This document shows positions 43,345-51,649 of a DNA stretch of 64,000 nucleotides, one piece after another (positions within the stretch are counted from its first letter, which is position 1; each line of letters begins with the position of its first letter). Location of the stretch: the NCBI GenBank assembly GCA_937935075.1, contig CALGYB010000030.1:1-64000 (forward strand), in the 5' to 3' direction. The DNA is from an uncultured Roseiflexus sp. (lineage in GTDB: Bacteria; Chloroflexota; Chloroflexia; Chloroflexales; Roseiflexaceae). The position numbers and the translations under genes are program-made. The notes beneath the pieces are model-generated. The model did not search any database. It saw only the letters and a program-made list of their open reading frames with translations, and was not told the origin of the DNA.

Positions 43345-46137
43345 ATGCGACGTCTATGGATAATGTTGACCCTCTGGACGGTGCTGCTCGCATCGTGTGG
43401 CGCGCCGCAGCCATCGGGCGGTGCGACTCCGGCGGTCCCTGGAGCGATGCCGACGAGGGGAAGCGAGTCGGTCACCATTTCATTTGCGGTATGGGAGTAC
43501 GAACGTGCTGCCTACGAACCGCTGGCGGATCGGTTTACCGCCGAAAATCCCACTATCAAGGTGGTCCTGGTATCGCTCGATGACGTAATGATGTTCGAGC
43601 CAGGCAGCGAGGGACCGACCAGTCCGCTCGATATGCTGCGGCGGATCGTGTCCGCCGCCGATACTGCTCCCGCATTCGCGCTGACGCCGGAAGCGTTTGG
43701 CACGCCGCTGCTGCTCGACCTCAAGCCGCTAATGGACGCTGACGCTACGTTTCAACGCGACGACTTCCTCCCTGGCGCCATCGAGCGCTACACGGCGAAG
43801 GGCGGGGTCTGGGCGCTGCCGCGCTACCACAGCGTCCCGTTGATTGTCTACAACCGCGCCTTGTTCCAGAACGCCAATCTGCCCGAACCGCGTCCCGGCT
43901 GGACGTGGGATGACCTGATGGCGGCCGCCGAGCGCCTGACCGAGCGCAGCGGCGTGACGACCCTCACCTATGGGTTCATGGAACCAAGCAGCGGTCTGTT
44001 ACCGCTCCTGGGGCTGCTCGATCAACAGGGGATCAATCCACTGACGGCAGCGGCAGAAGAGACGGATCTCACCGCGCCGGCGTATGTCGCGGCAGTCGAG
44101 CGCGTGCAGGAGTGGTATCGCACCGGCGTGCTGGTTGAACCGTATTTTCGCAGCGCCTCTGCTGAAGACCCCACGCGCCTGGTGCGCGAAGGGCGAGTCG
44201 CTATCTGGAGCGACTTGTCCTACATCAGCAATGACGACGGCTCGCTATGGACGCCGGACTTTCCGGTCGGTCGCGTGCCATTCCCGAAGGATGCCGTCTT
44301 CGGTCCCTTTTTCAGTTCAACCGAAGGATTCATCATCAGCGGCGGCACAGCCCACCCCGACGCCGCCTGGCGCTGGATCGAGTGGCTGACGCGCCAACCG
44401 GTTGCCGAGGATCAGCAGAGTTTCGGTCCTTTTTCTTCACGTTTGCCTGCCCGGCAGTCGGTGGCGCAGCAAACGGAGTTCTGGAGCAAACTCGATCCGC
44501 AGACCGCCGAGGCGTACCGGTGGGCGATAGAGAACAGCGGGACGCTGCCAGACACGCAGATCGATTATATGGTGATGGGCGCCCTGAGCCAGGCGGTTAG
44601 CGCATCTATCAGTGACCCGAAGGCGAATGTGCGCCAGGCGCTGGCGGAGGCGCAACGCCAGATGCAGGAGTCGCTTGCGCAGCGCGACCTGACGCCGACA
44701 CCGAAGCCGAATCTCAATCCGGTGGTGGTCGCCACGCCAGAGCCGCAGGAAGCGCCGGTCGGCGCCACGACCGTGTCGTTTGGTCTCTACGGGTATAATC
44801 CCGCTGAAGTGCGCCGCCTTGTGCGCGCCTTCCGCGATCAGCGCCCCGATATTTTTGTGCAGGTGAAACAGTTCGAATGGACGCCCGAAGTGCAGGAGGT
44901 GACTGCTGCCACGCTTGCGCAGACCAACGACTGTTTCTTCTGGTCGGGTTCGATCTCCGGCAATGATGAATCAGCCCTGCTCGATCTGCGTCCGCTGATC
45001 GAAGCAGACCCCAACTTCCCGCGTGATGATGTCTTTCCGGCGGCGCTGGCGCAGTACAGTCGCGAGGGGCGCATCTACGGGTTGCCCTATGCCGTCAATA
45101 TGCGCAGCCTGATCTACAACCATGCCGCATTTGAAGCGGCAGGCGTGCAACCGCCGCGCGCCGACTGGAAGCCGGACGATTTCCTGGCGGCGGCGCAGGC
45201 GCTGACCAGGGGAGAAGGAAGCGACCGGCGGTGGGGATATGTGCCAGTGGGATCTCCACAGTCCGATATGCTGTTCTTCATCAGTCAATTTGGCGCGCGT
45301 CTGATGATCGGTGAAGGCAAAGATCTGCGCCCGAACTACACCGATCCAAAGACCATCGCTGCCATCCGCTGGTACCTCGATCTGAGCATGGTGCACAAGG
45401 TGGCGCCGCCGGTCAAGTTCTTCTACCGGCGCGATGACTTTGGCGGCGCGGATCGTTCCTACGAGTTGGTCCAGTCCGGTCGGGTCGGGATGTGGTTTGG
45501 GTATGCCGAGTCATTCCAGGAAAGGGTCGTGATTCAACCGATCGAGCCGGGAGGCGGACCCGGACCGGCGCCGACTGCCGTTCTGCTGACGCCGGTCGAG
45601 CGCGACATTCGAGCGGCGCCGCTGCCGGTCGGTGGCGCCGGCCTGCCGTCGAGCGAAGTGTTCCTGCGTGGACTCTTCATTTCGGCGCGGGCGCAGCAAC
45701 CGCAGGCGTGCTGGGAATGGATCAAGTTTCTGTCCGGCGACTCATCCCTGATGTACGGCGACATGCCTGCCCGTCGCTCAGTCGCGCAGTCTGAGGCGTT
45801 CCTCAGCCAGGTCCCGCCGGAGCGTAGCGCGCAGTTCGAGGCGATGCGGGCAACTCTGGCGATCCCGTCGCAGAATGTCGGTGATGCTAACACTATCTAC
45901 AGCCAGTACTCCGACCCCTACTGGTTTTTCAAGGCGCTCAGCGCTGTTGTGGAGCAGGGCGCCGATCTCGAGAAGGAACTCGCCGAAGCGCAACGTTTTG
46001 CAACCGCCTTTGCCGAATGCATGAACCGCGAGAATGCTCGTGCGCCAGCATGCGCGAAAGAGGTCGATCCAGACTACAAGGGGTATAACGTCGATGAGGA
46101 AGAGCGAGGTCTTCCCCCCGCCGGTTATGCGCCATAA
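43345..46137 (+). CDS. Tandem extracellular solute-binding lipoprotein
   Basis: 930 residues. Lipobox LLASC (Cys18). Two solute-binding domains in one chain: about 45-420 (VTISFAVWEYERAAYEPLADRF ... WTRQPVAEDQ) and about 475-905 (VSFGLYGYNPAEVRRLVRAF ... SQYSDPYWFF), joined by a Pro/Thr/Gln-rich linker. Each has the family landmarks, e.g. LPRYHSVPLIVYNRALFQNA and LPYAVNMRSLIYNHAAFEAAG. Both halves end with an -ARRSVAQ- or -ARQSVAQQ- motif, showing internal duplication. No permease or ATPase is adjacent, so it may be an orphan receptor or use a distant transporter. Sugar binding is suggested by the class only. Confidence 0.88.
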   Translation: MRRLWIMLTLWTVLLASCGAPQPSGGATPAVPGAMPTRGSESVTISFAVWEYERAAYEPLADRFTAENPTIKVVLVSLDDVMMFEPGSEGPTSPLDMLRRIVSAADTAPAFALTPEAFGTPLLLDLKPLMDADATFQRDDFLPGAIERYTAKGGVWALPRYHSVPLIVYNRALFQNANLPEPRPGWTWDDLMAAAERLTERSGVTTLTYGFMEPSSGLLPLLGLLDQQGINPLTAAAEETDLTAPAYVAAVERVQEWYRTGVLVEPYFRSASAEDPTRLVREGRVAIWSDLSYISNDDGSLWTPDFPVGRVPFPKDAVFGPFFSSTEGFIISGGTAHPDAAWRWIEWLTRQPVAEDQQSFGPFSSRLPARQSVAQQTEFWSKLDPQTAEAYRWAIENSGTLPDTQIDYMVMGALSQAVSASISDPKANVRQALAEAQRQMQESLAQRDLTPTPKPNLNPVVVATPEPQEAPVGATTVSFGLYGYNPAEVRRLVRAFRDQRPDIFVQVKQFEWTPEVQEVTAATLAQTNDCFFWSGSISGNDESALLDLRPLIEADPNFPRDDVFPAALAQYSREGRIYGLPYAVNMRSLIYNHAAFEAAGVQPPRADWKPDDFLAAAQALTRGEGSDRRWGYVPVGSPQSDMLFFISQFGARLMIGEGKDLRPNYTDPKTIAAIRWYLDLSMVHKVAPPVKFFYRRDDFGGADRSYELVQSGRVGMWFGYAESFQERVVIQPIEPGGGPGPAPTAVLLTPVERDIRAAPLPVGGAGLPSSEVFLRGLFISARAQQPQACWEWIKFLSGDSSLMYGDMPARRSVAQSEAFLSQVPPERSAQFEAMRATLAIPSQNVGDANTIYSQYSDPYWFFKALSAVVEQGADLEKELAEAQRFATAFAECMNRENARAPACAKEVDPDYKGYNVDEEERGLPPAGYAP

Positions 46138-46438
46138 ACAAGGGTCCTGTCAGGGGAGCAGGCATAATGTGACATGTCGTTCGGACGGACGTGCGGGCTG
46201 AAACCCTCACTGAGGACGCGGTTCGATCGTGCTCACCGCACGTGCAAGCCCCTGCGGGGTTTGGGGAGGGCGTCAGCCCGCCCCGCGTGCGTCTGCGGTG
46301 TTGCAGCGGGGACAAGCCCGTCGGAGACGTGCGGGCTAATGAATGAAATCCGTAGAGCCTGCGCAGGCAGGCTTCGCAGCCGTAGCCCGCAGCTTCAGCC
46401 GCCGGGCGCAAAGCGAATGCTTGGGGAGCGCCTTACAC
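46138..46438. repeat. Hairpin-rich intergenic repeats downstream of the lipoprotein gene
   Basis: No gene. Contains TGCGGGCTGAAACCCTC and TGCGGGCTAATG phrases, a GCGCAGGCAGGC/GCCTGCGC hairpin and the GCTTCAGCCGCCGGGCGC segment that recurs at about 5030 and 13575. Confidence 0.55.
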
Positions 46439-46439
46439 A

Positions 46440-46570
46440 GTGATCAACCACAACCTGGACAATCAAGGACATGGAGTGGCTGATGTTGGCTGAGCCTGTC
46501 GAAGCCAACGTCGGCCGCAAGACGGTCAACACAGTCCATTATTGGGCAACATCTGGTTTGGATCGCTCTA
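46440..46570. repeat. MITE-like element, family A, degraded left end
   Basis: About 130 bases: GATCAACCACAACCTGGAC, the GTTGGCT/AGCCAAC hairpin, GACGGTCAACAC, ends GATCGCTCTA. Same order as 62480-62611; reverse of 51231-51363. The left terminus has diverged from TAGAGCGATC. Confidence 0.75.
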
Positions 46571-46716
46571 GCAGCAAGGCTTCCGCCCGCTGCCACGTTA
46601 TGCCTTAACACGCGCACCGGCGCTGAAGCAGCCTCCTGCTCCCCGAGGAGATGACGTCGCTTCGCTCGCAACGACGCCAAACGTTTGATATGGCGTTCTA
46701 TAAGGATTAATATGCT

Positions 46717-48318
46717 ATGCGATGGGTCATTCGCTGGATGAGTCTATGCTGCGTGGCGCTGCTCGCCGCCTGTGGCACGACGCAGGCGGCGCAGGAGCCG
46801 CCAACTCCCACCCCCTTGCCGCCCGACCCGGCGCTCGAACGTCCGACGTATACGGTTCAGCGCGGCGCTATCGAGCAGGTGGTTACGGTGACTGCTCGCG
46901 CGACGCCGGTTGATATGGTGCGCCTGGCATTCCGACGTGATGGGCGCGTCAACGTCGTGAATGTCAGGCGTGGCGATGTCGTCGAGGAAGGAGATGTTCT
47001 GGCGGAACTGCAACAGGATGAGGCGCTCGACGAGTTGCGTCGCGCCGAGGACGATCTGGCGCAGGCGCGGCGCGACCTCGAGAGCGCGCGGCTGGCGAAG
47101 GAGAAACGGATCAAGGAACGGGAACTCGATGTTGATCGCGCCAGGCGCGAACTCGAACGATTGCTGCCCGGCGGTGAGGCTGACCTGTTCAAGGAACTGC
47201 AAGATCGCCTGGAAACGGCGCAACGCGAATTGCGCAACACCCGCGATGACGCTTCGTGGTCGAAAACCTCGGCGGAGAAAGCGCTGATCGACAGCGCCGA
47301 GGCGCTGTCCGATACGCAGAAAGCGTACAGCACCGCCTACTGGAACTGGGATTGGGTGCAGCGCTATGGCACCGACCCGGAGAATCCGTTCATCAAAGAC
47401 GAAAATGGCGTGCTGGTCCCCAACCGGCTGACCGATAAGCAAAAGGAAGAGTATCGCGTGAAACTGACGCAGGCCGAGCGCGCCTTGCGCGATGCCGAGC
47501 GTAACCTGGAGCAGGCGCAGCGTGCCCGCGAGCGCGCATCTGAAGACGAGGTTGTCCGCATTCGCGAAGCCGAGAAAAAAGTCGCAGAAGCGCAGCGTGC
47601 GCTCGATACGTTGCTTCAGGGAAAGAACCAGGCAATCGAGGACGCCCGGCTTGCGCTTGGACGGGCGCAGGTTGCCCTGGAAGAGGCGCGTAACGAGACC
47701 CTCAATAGTGCGATCCGCGCTGTGGAGAACGCTGAACGCGCACTGGAAAAAGCGCGTCGTCGCGTTGATGATGGGCGGGTCATCGCACCGCAGGCAGGAA
47801 CCGTTCTGGCGATTGCCATCGAACCAGGGGCAAGTGTGACTGCATTCGAACCGGTTATCGAGATCGCCGATCCGTCGAACCTGGAATTTGCGGCAACGCT
47901 CAGCGCCCAGCAGATGCGGTTGCTCTCCGAAGGGCAGAGTGTCGAGATTCGCCTGCTCTCGCGCCCGGACCTGGCGATCCCTGGCGTCATTCGCCGCATG
48001 CCGGCGCCGTATGGCTCAGGCGGAAGCGGTGCGGTGCAGGATCGTGATGTCACGACGCGCTTTCAGGTTATTGATGCGCGCGGACAACAGTTCGAAGCGG
48101 GTGTAACCGTGGCGCGGGTCAGCATCGTGCTGGAACGCAAGGAAAATGTGCTCTGGCTGCCGCCCGAAGCCATCCGTTCCTTCGAGGGTCGCCGTTTCGT
48201 CATTGTGCGCGAGGGAGAGCGCGAACGCCGCGTGATGGTGCGGGTCGGCATTGAAACCGAAGAGCGGGTCGAAATTCTCGAGGGCCTGAACGAGGGCGAT
48301 ATTGTGATTGGTCCGTAG
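46717..48318 (+). CDS. Membrane-fusion adaptor lipoprotein (HlyD/MacA type)
   Basis: 533 residues. Lipobox LLAAC (Cys19), then a PT-rich tether. A barrel-sandwich/lipoyl part at about 40-95 (VQRGAIEQVVTVTARATPV), a very long coiled coil (about 95-345, heavy in Glu, Arg, Leu) with an embedded stretch WNWDWVQRYGTDPENPF, then the second half of the lipoyl domain (GRVIAPQAGTVLAIAIEPGA) and beta-barrel domain. It would link the FtsX-type permease to an outer partner or to the cell wall. Three bases separate it from the permease gene, so the two are one operon. Confidence 0.88.
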   Translation: MRWVIRWMSLCCVALLAACGTTQAAQEPPTPTPLPPDPALERPTYTVQRGAIEQVVTVTARATPVDMVRLAFRRDGRVNVVNVRRGDVVEEGDVLAELQQDEALDELRRAEDDLAQARRDLESARLAKEKRIKERELDVDRARRELERLLPGGEADLFKELQDRLETAQRELRNTRDDASWSKTSAEKALIDSAEALSDTQKAYSTAYWNWDWVQRYGTDPENPFIKDENGVLVPNRLTDKQKEEYRVKLTQAERALRDAERNLEQAQRARERASEDEVVRIREAEKKVAEAQRALDTLLQGKNQAIEDARLALGRAQVALEEARNETLNSAIRAVENAERALEKARRRVDDGRVIAPQAGTVLAIAIEPGASVTAFEPVIEIADPSNLEFAATLSAQQMRLLSEGQSVEIRLLSRPDLAIPGVIRRMPAPYGSGGSGAVQDRDVTTRFQVIDARGQQFEAGVTVARVSIVLERKENVLWLPPEAIRSFEGRRFVIVREGERERRVMVRVGIETEERVEILEGLNEGDIVIGP

Positions 48319-48320
48319 CC

Positions 48321-51167
48321 ATGCGCCTGATACTGACTTTTCTTTCTGTCCTGACGGCTGCCCTTAAGCGTCTGCGCGCCAATGTCGGTCTGGCGTTCTG
48401 TGCCTGGCTGGCGGCAGTCACTGCGGTCGCGCTCGCGGCGGCTATCCCGGCGTATGCCGAAGCAGCCAGCCTGCGCCTGTTGCAGGACGAAATCCGGCAG
48501 CAGGAGGAGCGCCTGGGACGGTCGCCGTTTGCGCTGTTGCTGCGCTATATCGGCGCATGGAACACGCCGCTGGAGTGGGAGCGCGTCGCGCCGGCGGATG
48601 ACTATCTGCAGCGCGAAGGCATACCTGGACTTGATCTGCCGACCAGCAGTTTTGCGCGCCATGCCCGCACGGCGCCGCTCCGGGTGTTCCTCGCCGCAAA
48701 TGGTGACACGATCTTCCTGAAAAATGCGCCGCTCGGCTTTATCAGCGGTCTTGACGACCGCATGCGGATCGTCGATGGGCGGATGCCGCAGGCGTCGGTG
48801 GATGGCGCCGCGCTCGACGTTGTGGTTGCCCGCGCGTTTGCCGACGAGACTGGTGTGAATGTTGGCGATACGCTCACAATCATTGCTTCCGGAACGCGCC
48901 CGGCGACGCTTCAGGCGCGTGTGGCGGCGCTCTGGGAACCGGTCAACCGCAACGATCCGGCGTGGTTCTTCCCGCCCGACACCCTTAGCGATCTCATTCT
49001 CGTGCCGGAAGCGAGTTTTACCGGTCCTGTCGCTGCGGCGCTGCGCAATGAAGTCGATCAGGCGCTCTGGTTTGTGCGGTTGAGCGGCGAAGGCGTCACC
49101 GGCGCGCAGGTGTCGCCGCTCCTGGGGCGTGTGGAAAGTGTGCGCGCGCGCGTCAATGGCATCATTCCGGGGCTGCGTCTCGAGCAGGGACCGACGGAGG
49201 CGCTGCAACGCTACCAGGAACGTGTTGCGACGCTGACCACGCAACTGTTCGTGTTCAGCGCACCGATTCTCGGATTGACGCTGTACTTTGCGGCGTTGAT
49301 CGCCGCCCTGCTCGTGCGGCGGCAGAGCAGCGAGATCGCGCTTCTGAAGTCGCGCGGCGTTCGGAGCGCCCAGATTCTCGGGATGTACCTGGTTGAGTGG
49401 TCGATCATCGGCGCCCTGGCGCTTATCGCAGGGTTGCCGCTCGGACTTGCCTTTGCATCGGTGATGAGCCGGGTGCGCTCGTTTCTCGATGTCGATCTGG
49501 CAGGCGTTGATGCGCCGCTATCGCTCGGCGCGCAGAGTCTGACGTTCGCCCTGGTCGTTCTGGCGATCACGGTGGCTGCTGCCCTGATCCCGGCGCTTGT
49601 AGCGACGCGCCGCACCCTGGTGGATGAACAGCAGCAGGCGGCGCGCGCGGTGCGCCCTCCCTTCTGGCAGCGCGCCTATCTCGATCTGCTGCTCCTGATC
49701 CCGGCAGGATACGGCGTCTACCAGTTACAGACCGGCGGCAGCCTGTTTCAAGGGAATGCAGATCCGTTCAGTAATCCGCTGCTGGTGCTGACTCCGGTGC
49801 TCCTCTGTTTTGCGCTTGGTCTGCTGGCGCTGCGGCTCATCCCGCTGATGCTGGAAGGGCTGGCGCGGCTGGCGACGATCCCGGCGTGGGTTGCGCCGCT
49901 GGTCACGTTGCGCGCGCTGGCGCGACAGACCGACAATTACCGTGGCGCGTTGCTCCTGCTGATCCTGACGCTGAGCCTGGCAACGTACAGTTCCACAATG
50001 GCGGATACGCTCGATGGAGCGATGCGCACAGAACTGACGTATCAGGCTGGCGCAATGACCCAACTCTTCGAGACGGGCGAGAGCGCCGAGCGCGCGCGCC
50101 CTGGTCAGCCCGGCAGACCGCCGCAGCAACAGCGCCGCGATATTCGGGAAGAAGCGCGCTTTCTGTTCGTGCCGGTCAGTGAGCATCTTCAGGCGCCCGG
50201 TGTGCGGGCCGCTGCACGGGTTGGGCGCTACGACGCTTTCGTCAGCGCTGGTGCGAGCAACAGACAGGCGCAGGTGATCGGGATTGATCGAACCGATTTT
50301 CCGAAGGTGATCACCCGGTTTGACCGCGCCTGGGGCGGCGGCGAGTCGCTCGGCGGATTGATGAACCTGCTGGCGCGTTACCCGAACGGCGCGCTCGTCA
50401 GCCGTGAACTGCTTGGCGATAGTCTGCGTGTCGGCGATACGCTGCCCGCTACGCTGCGGCTCTATGGCGATCAGCGTGACGTGCGTTTTCGCATTGTCGC
50501 CGCTATCGACCTCTGGCCCGGCGTCTATCCGCAGGACGGACCGATCATCGTCGCTAACCTGAATTACATCTTCGATGAAATGGGTGGACAGTACCCGTAT
50601 GATGTCTGGATCAGTCGCGATCCGATGATCCCTATCGAGGAGGTGGTTGCCGGTGTACGCAGGTTGGGTATCCCGGTCATCGATGTTCTTGATGGGGCGA
50701 CGCTCATCGCGCGCGAGCAGTCGCGTCCACAACGCCAGGGGTTGTTTGGCGTGTTGACCATCGGCTTTCTGACGGCTGGCGCGTTGACGCTGCTCGGCTT
50801 TCTGGTTGCCGGGTTCATTACCGCGCGTCGCCGGGCGATTGAATTGGGCATGCTGCGGGCGTTGGGATTGAGCGGCTTTGGAGTGGCGGCGGCGCTTTTG
50901 CTGGAACAACTGCTGCTGATTGGCGCTGGCCTGGCTGCTGGCAGCGGCATTGGCGCGCTGGCGGCAGTGCTGATCGTGCCCTTCATGCAGGTCGGTGTGG
51001 GTCCGTACCCTGGTGTTCCCGCCTACCCGCCGCGCCTGGCATGGGAAAGTATGGCGGGCATCTATGCGGCATTCGGCGTGACGCTGATGCTCTCGTTGTT
51101 GGCGCTTGGCGCCTCGCTGGCGCGCATCCGGTTGTTCCAGGCGGTGAAATTGGGGGATGTGAACTGA
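48321..51167 (+). CDS. FtsX/MacB-type ABC transporter permease
   Basis: 948 residues with an N-terminal helix, a large extracytoplasmic domain (about 60-330), a three-helix block (about 330-470), a central helical block to about 560, a second large domain and a final three-helix FtsX block (TAGALTLLGFLVAGFITARRRAIELGMLRALG). The duplicated FtsX layout is that of predicted lipoprotein or macrolide exporters and of actinobacterial-type permeases. It directly follows the adaptor gene; the double ATPase starts 482 bases later, after a repeat-filled gap. Confidence 0.88.
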   Translation: MRLILTFLSVLTAALKRLRANVGLAFCAWLAAVTAVALAAAIPAYAEAASLRLLQDEIRQQEERLGRSPFALLLRYIGAWNTPLEWERVAPADDYLQREGIPGLDLPTSSFARHARTAPLRVFLAANGDTIFLKNAPLGFISGLDDRMRIVDGRMPQASVDGAALDVVVARAFADETGVNVGDTLTIIASGTRPATLQARVAALWEPVNRNDPAWFFPPDTLSDLILVPEASFTGPVAAALRNEVDQALWFVRLSGEGVTGAQVSPLLGRVESVRARVNGIIPGLRLEQGPTEALQRYQERVATLTTQLFVFSAPILGLTLYFAALIAALLVRRQSSEIALLKSRGVRSAQILGMYLVEWSIIGALALIAGLPLGLAFASVMSRVRSFLDVDLAGVDAPLSLGAQSLTFALVVLAITVAAALIPALVATRRTLVDEQQQAARAVRPPFWQRAYLDLLLLIPAGYGVYQLQTGGSLFQGNADPFSNPLLVLTPVLLCFALGLLALRLIPLMLEGLARLATIPAWVAPLVTLRALARQTDNYRGALLLLILTLSLATYSSTMADTLDGAMRTELTYQAGAMTQLFETGESAERARPGQPGRPPQQQRRDIREEARFLFVPVSEHLQAPGVRAAARVGRYDAFVSAGASNRQAQVIGIDRTDFPKVITRFDRAWGGGESLGGLMNLLARYPNGALVSRELLGDSLRVGDTLPATLRLYGDQRDVRFRIVAAIDLWPGVYPQDGPIIVANLNYIFDEMGGQYPYDVWISRDPMIPIEEVVAGVRRLGIPVIDVLDGATLIAREQSRPQRQGLFGVLTIGFLTAGALTLLGFLVAGFITARRRAIELGMLRALGLSGFGVAAALLLEQLLLIGAGLAAGSGIGALAAVLIVPFMQVGVGPYPGVPAYPPRLAWESMAGIYAAFGVTLMLSLLALGASLARIRLFQAVKLGDVN

Positions 51168-51230
51168 GAACTGAGAACCAAGAACCAAGAACCAAGAACT
51201 GAGAACTGAGAACCAAGAACTGAGAACTGA
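51161..51230. repeat. Heptanucleotide tandem array, left part
   Basis: Ten 7-base units, GAACTGA or GAACCAA, starting inside the permease stop codon region. Two more units (51367-51380) lie beyond a 133-bp mobile element that splits the array. Confidence 0.85.
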
Positions 51231-51363
51231 TAGAGCGATCAACCAAATGATGTACAACACTTGCTTGTCTTGGCCGTCGTGCGGCTGACGTTGGCTGAGC
51301 CTGTCGAAGCCAACGTCGGTCGCTCCACGTCCTTGATTGTCCAGGTTTTAGTTGATCGCTCTA
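51231..51363. mobile_element. MITE-like element, family A, with TGA duplication
   Basis: Starts TAGAGCGATCAAC, ends GTTGATCGCTCTA (13-base terminal inverted repeats). Flanked by TGA on each side (51228-51230 and 51364-51366). Removing element plus one TGA leaves a continuous heptamer array. No coding capacity; it would need a transposase in trans. Confidence 0.85.
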
Positions 51364-51366
51364 TGA

Positions 51367-51380
51367 GAACTGAGAACTGA
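51367..51380. repeat. Heptanucleotide tandem array, right part
   Basis: Two GAACTGA units continuing the array beyond the inserted element. Confidence 0.8.
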
Positions 51381-51649
51381 TACGAATGCGCGGTTGTTTG
51401 GACAATACTGCCGGGGCGCTACGGGCTAAAGCTCTCGCTGGGCGCGTGCAAGCCCCGTTGGGGCTGCTGATGCCAAGACGTTGTAGATTATTACGCCTTG
51501 CGAACCGAGCACTCGAACATCTTGTCTGACTGACCGCAAGTTCGCATGAGAACCAAGGACCGAGAACCGGGAATATTCTCAGGGGTGCGCGAGCGGCGCG
51601 TCTGCAAGGGAAGCGGGCGAGACGCATAGGGTATGAACGTAGCGACGAT
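51381..51649. other. Remainder of the permease-ATPase gap
   Basis: Holds a copy of the GCCCCGTTGGGGC hairpin repeat (about 51400-51475) and an AGAACCAAGGACCGAGAACC run related to the heptamer array. No gene seen; a start for the ATPase lies at 51650 with only a weak upstream ribosome site. Confidence 0.5.

Noticed and set aside
46685-46713. TTGATA-N17-TAATAT in front of the adaptor lipoprotein gene
   Set aside because: A start of transcription from it would fall at or after the ATG at 46717; with no other in-frame start upstream it is not a credible promoter.
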